Positions 61,901 through 64,000 of a stretch of DNA of 64,000 nucleotides are shown here, piece after piece; the stretch's first letter is position 1; every line of letters begins with the position of its first letter. The translations under genes were made by a program, and so were the position numbers. The stretch spans positions 73,453 through 137,452 of the forward strand of contig CAWDMN010000032.1 in the NCBI GenBank assembly GCA_963803155.1. The letters run 5' to 3'. This DNA comes from CAWDMN01 sp963803155. GTDB lineage: Bacteria; Acidobacteriota; Terriglobia; Versatilivoradales; Versatilivoraceae. The notes beneath the pieces were generated by a model that had not been told where the DNA came from, ran no database searches, and was given only the letters and a program-made list of their open reading frames with translations.

Positions 61901-62455
61901 ATGGAAGAACCGCTGAAATTCCTAGCTTTTGCTGGCAGTTTACGTAAGGGCTCATATAATAAAGCGTTAATCAAGGCTGCAGTTGAAGTAGCACCTTCCA
62001 ACATAAAAATTGAGGTTTATGACCTTGAAGGGTTGCCTCTTTTCAATCAGGACTTGGAGCAGACCCCACCGCAGAAAGTTATAGAATTCAAGACTAAAAT
62101 AAAGGAAGCCGACGCATTATTGATTGCCACGCCAGAGTACAATTATTCCGTTTCAGGAGTTATAAAAAACGCTTTGGATTGGGCTTCTAGACCAAGAACA
62201 GACACTCCTCTGCAAGGCAAACCTGTGGCGATTATGAGCGCTTCAATTGGCAGGTTAGGCGGCGCAAGAGCACAGTATCATCTACGGCAAACATTTGTTT
62301 CTTTGAATATGCATCCAGTTAACACTCCTGAAGTTATGCTTTCAAACGCTGCTGAAAACGTGGATGCGCATGGAAACGTAACTAACCAGCAGGCTCGAGA
62401 TTTAATCAAGCAGCTACTTGAAGCATTAGCAGCCTGGACAATTAAACTCCGTTAA
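61901..62455 (+). CDS. NADPH-dependent FMN reductase family protein
   Basis: The intact 184-residue flavodoxin-like protein has LAFAGSLRKGSYNKALIKAA (phosphate-binding loop), LPLFNQDLE, LLIATPEYNYSVSGVIKNALDW and SIGRLGGARAQYHLRQ. It is the common FMN-dependent reductase family. The physiological electron acceptor is unknown. Confidence 0.9.
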   Translation: MEEPLKFLAFAGSLRKGSYNKALIKAAVEVAPSNIKIEVYDLEGLPLFNQDLEQTPPQKVIEFKTKIKEADALLIATPEYNYSVSGVIKNALDWASRPRTDTPLQGKPVAIMSASIGRLGGARAQYHLRQTFVSLNMHPVNTPEVMLSNAAENVDAHGNVTNQQARDLIKQLLEALAAWTIKLR

Positions 62456-62521
62456 ACCTTTTGCCCTTTTTAGGTAAACTATAAAACATGCAAGTGCCCG
62501 TATGACTTTAGGCGCTAACAC

Positions 62522-63540
62522 GTGAGAGTCATCGCCGATTTACATATCCACGGCAGATTCAGCCGCGCAACCAGTAGCCAAATGAGCATTGCGGAAATTG
62601 CCCGTTTCTCAAAGGTAAAAGGGTTAAACCTTGTGGGTACGGGCGATTTTACTCATCCAGCTGGCTTAAAGAAATCAATGCTTCACTGGTGCCGGATGAA
62701 GATTCTGGCTTATTCAAATTATCCAGTGGTGTATCTCATGTACGTTTCATGCTAACAACAGAAGTATGCACTATTTTTGATTTTAAGGGTGAATCGAAAA
62801 AAGTACATCATGTTATCTTAACGCCAAGCGTTGAAAGCGCCCTGCAAATTAACGATTTATTGAAAGGTTATGGCGACTTAGCTTCTGATGGCAGACCTAT
62901 ACTTAACATGTCTGCGTCGCATTTGGTCGAAGTTGTCATGGGTGTATCCAGTCAAAACATGGTTTTTCCCGCTCACGCTTGGACGCCATGGTTTAGCGTG
63001 TTTGGAGCTTTCAGCGGATTCGAAAGTATTAGAAGAATGCTACCAAGACCAAACCAAACATATCAATGCTTGGAAACGGGTTTATCGTCAGATCCACCAT
63101 GAACTGGCGCTTAAGCAAACTAGACAAGATTCACTCTAGCTGTCAAATAGTGATTGCCACAGTTTCTGGCCTTGGCGATCGGCAGAGAGGCTAACGTGTT
63201 CGAACTTGAAAAAGTTCACCTATCAAGAAGATCATCAGATGCCATCCAAACTCATGATAGTAACACGGTTGAAGCAACTATCGAAACTGACCCAGCCTAC
63301 GGAAAATACCATTGGACAGGCCACCGTAACTGCAAAGTGTCCCTGTCACCTCAAGAAGCCAAAAAATTCGCCAACATTTGCCCCGTTTGCCACCGAAGAT
63401 TGACTAAAGGTGTTGAGCAGCGCGTCGAGGAATTTGCGGATCGACCGTTAAATTTCAAATTTGAGAATGCGCCTGCTTTTGCGTTTGTTACCATAGTCAG
63501 AAATAATATCCGCCGTTTTCGGGAAACCATGTGTAAGAAG
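62522..63540 (+). CDS. Endonuclease Q-like PHP protein, frameshifted and 3'-truncated by contig join
   Basis: EndoQ cuts DNA 5' to deaminated bases. The PHP domain is clear: VIADLHIHGRFSRATSSQM, LVGTGDFTHP, VRFMLTTEVCTIFDFKGESK and KVHHVILTPSVESALQIND, followed by FPAHAWTPWFSVFGAFSGF. Later, GREANVFELEKV, IHTHDSNTVEATIETD and PAYGKYHWTGHRNCKVSLSP lead to the zinc motif CPVCHRRLTKGVEQRVEEFA. At least six indels occur. The last readable part is SEIISAVFGKP at about 63,500-63,530, after which the sequence becomes an unrelated asparaginase. Roughly the last 80 residues are missing. Confidence 0.82.
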
Positions 63541-63923
63541 CGGTCCCCAGGTTGAACAGACCATCCCGAGCCGCCTAGCTCTGTACGGGACCATGGCGCC
63601 GGTGAGCACGATGGTCTGGTGTCGAAACCGGGGCCCCAGTACCGCCGCAGTCTGCTCCATGGTGTCGGTGCCGTGCGTGATTACGAGGCGGTCTTCTTGG
63701 GCCTCCTGGCAACGCCTCGCGATCAACTCCCGATCCTGATCGGTCATCTGGAGACTGTCGACCATCATCAGGCTCTCGACCACCACATCCAGGCGGCAGC
63801 GCCCAACCGCAGCATGTCGGGCAGGTGTGTCCGCTGAAAGAACAGCGCACCGGTGAGTTCGTCGTACTCCTTGTCGAAGGTACCGCCTGTGGTGAACACG
63901 CGGATGCGGCCGTAATCGGACAT
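63541..63923 (-). CDS. Asparaginase-family protein, 5' part, frameshifted, cut by contig join
   Basis: From the ATG at 63,923: IRVFTTGGTFDKEYDELTGA with the catalytic Thr of the TGGT motif. After one indel comes LDVVVESLMMVDSLQMTDQD, then LVITHGTDTMEQTAAVLGPR with the second catalytic motif HGTDTM, then TIVLTGAMVPYR. A further indel gives SDGLFNLGTA. The C-terminal half is missing at the join with EndoQ. The GC-rich codon use differs from the archaeal contig. Confidence 0.82.
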
Positions 63924-63961
63924 GCGCGAACTCCGGTCGCTGGCGTCGGGGACTTAAAGGA

Positions 63962-64000
63962 TGGAGCGGGGTACGGGAGTCGAACCCGTCTAAATCAGCT
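63962..64000 (-). tRNA. tRNA 3' fragment, probably tRNA-Gly
   Basis: On the - strand the T-arm ACGGG-TTCGACT-CCCGT is followed by the acceptor strand ACCCCGC, a T discriminator and an encoded CCA. A U73 with an acceptor that would begin GCGGGGU points to bacterial tRNA-Gly. The window ends inside the anticodon arm, so the anticodon is not visible. Confidence 0.75.

Noticed and set aside
47671..63540. Horizontal transfer of archaeal genes into the bacterium
   Set aside because: Over 20 consecutive archaeal genes with a different error profile and truncated genes at both borders fit a contig concatenation much better.

Overview
The window reads as three unrelated pieces of DNA placed end to end. 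Bases 1 to about 47,670 are bacterial, with mostly intact genes. Bases about 47,671 to 63,540 are archaeal, with an AT-richer composition and many one-base frameshifts in homopolymer runs. Bases about 63,540 to 64,000 are a GC-rich, probably bacterial, fragment. At both joins two genes are cut at the same point: a GNAT acetyltransferase against a dihydroorotase tail at ~47,670, and an endonuclease Q against an asparaginase at ~63,540. This looks like concatenated metagenome contigs rather than one chromosome.

The bacterial part suggests an Acidobacteriota-like organism; this is an inference from gene content (Tat-exported Gfo/Idh/MocA and sugar-isomerase-like proteins, DUF1080, DUF4097 and TPR proteins, and many intergenic hairpin repeats), with no marker rRNA. 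It opens with tsaD and the conserved translation cluster rpsP-khpA-rimM-trmD-rplS-rnhB, closed by a terminator after rplS. Next come a large TPR protein, thiE, a DUF362/ferredoxin protein, a Nudix hydrolase, PilZ, OsmC and exported beta-strand proteins. From 15 to 24.6 kb there is an oxidative-sugar-type cluster (TIM-barrel isomerase-like, MerR/GyrI pair, URO-D-like, Gfo/Idh/MocA, HEAT-DUF1080), then an ISNCY-type insertion sequence and a PIG-L deacetylase.

The accessory stretch from 27.5 to 30.8 kb is the most unusual part. It holds a HicB with a frame-broken HicA, and two attC-like integron recombination sites bracketing a TIR-domain gene, next to a YiiX-type NlpC/P60 hydrolase. No integrase is visible, so it fits a cluster of attC sites lacking an integrase. 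A ~570-base island of nested hairpins follows. Further on are an XRE regulator-NfeD-flotillin-PspA membrane-stress operon with a clear promoter/operator, a thioesterase-iorA-iorB-paaK-ACT group for arylpyruvate oxidation, an isolated nuoB-nuoC-folB group and a family B DNA polymerase.

The archaeal part fits a TACK archaeon, probably Bathyarchaeia: thermosome, RNA polymerase subunit K, S25e, S17e, histone, long-form TrpB, a tetraether-lipid synthase (Tes) homologue, endonuclease Q and archaeal TATA boxes. Many of these genes have to be read through frameshifts. The last fragment carries the start of an asparaginase and the 3' part of a tRNA, probably tRNA-Gly, with an encoded CCA.
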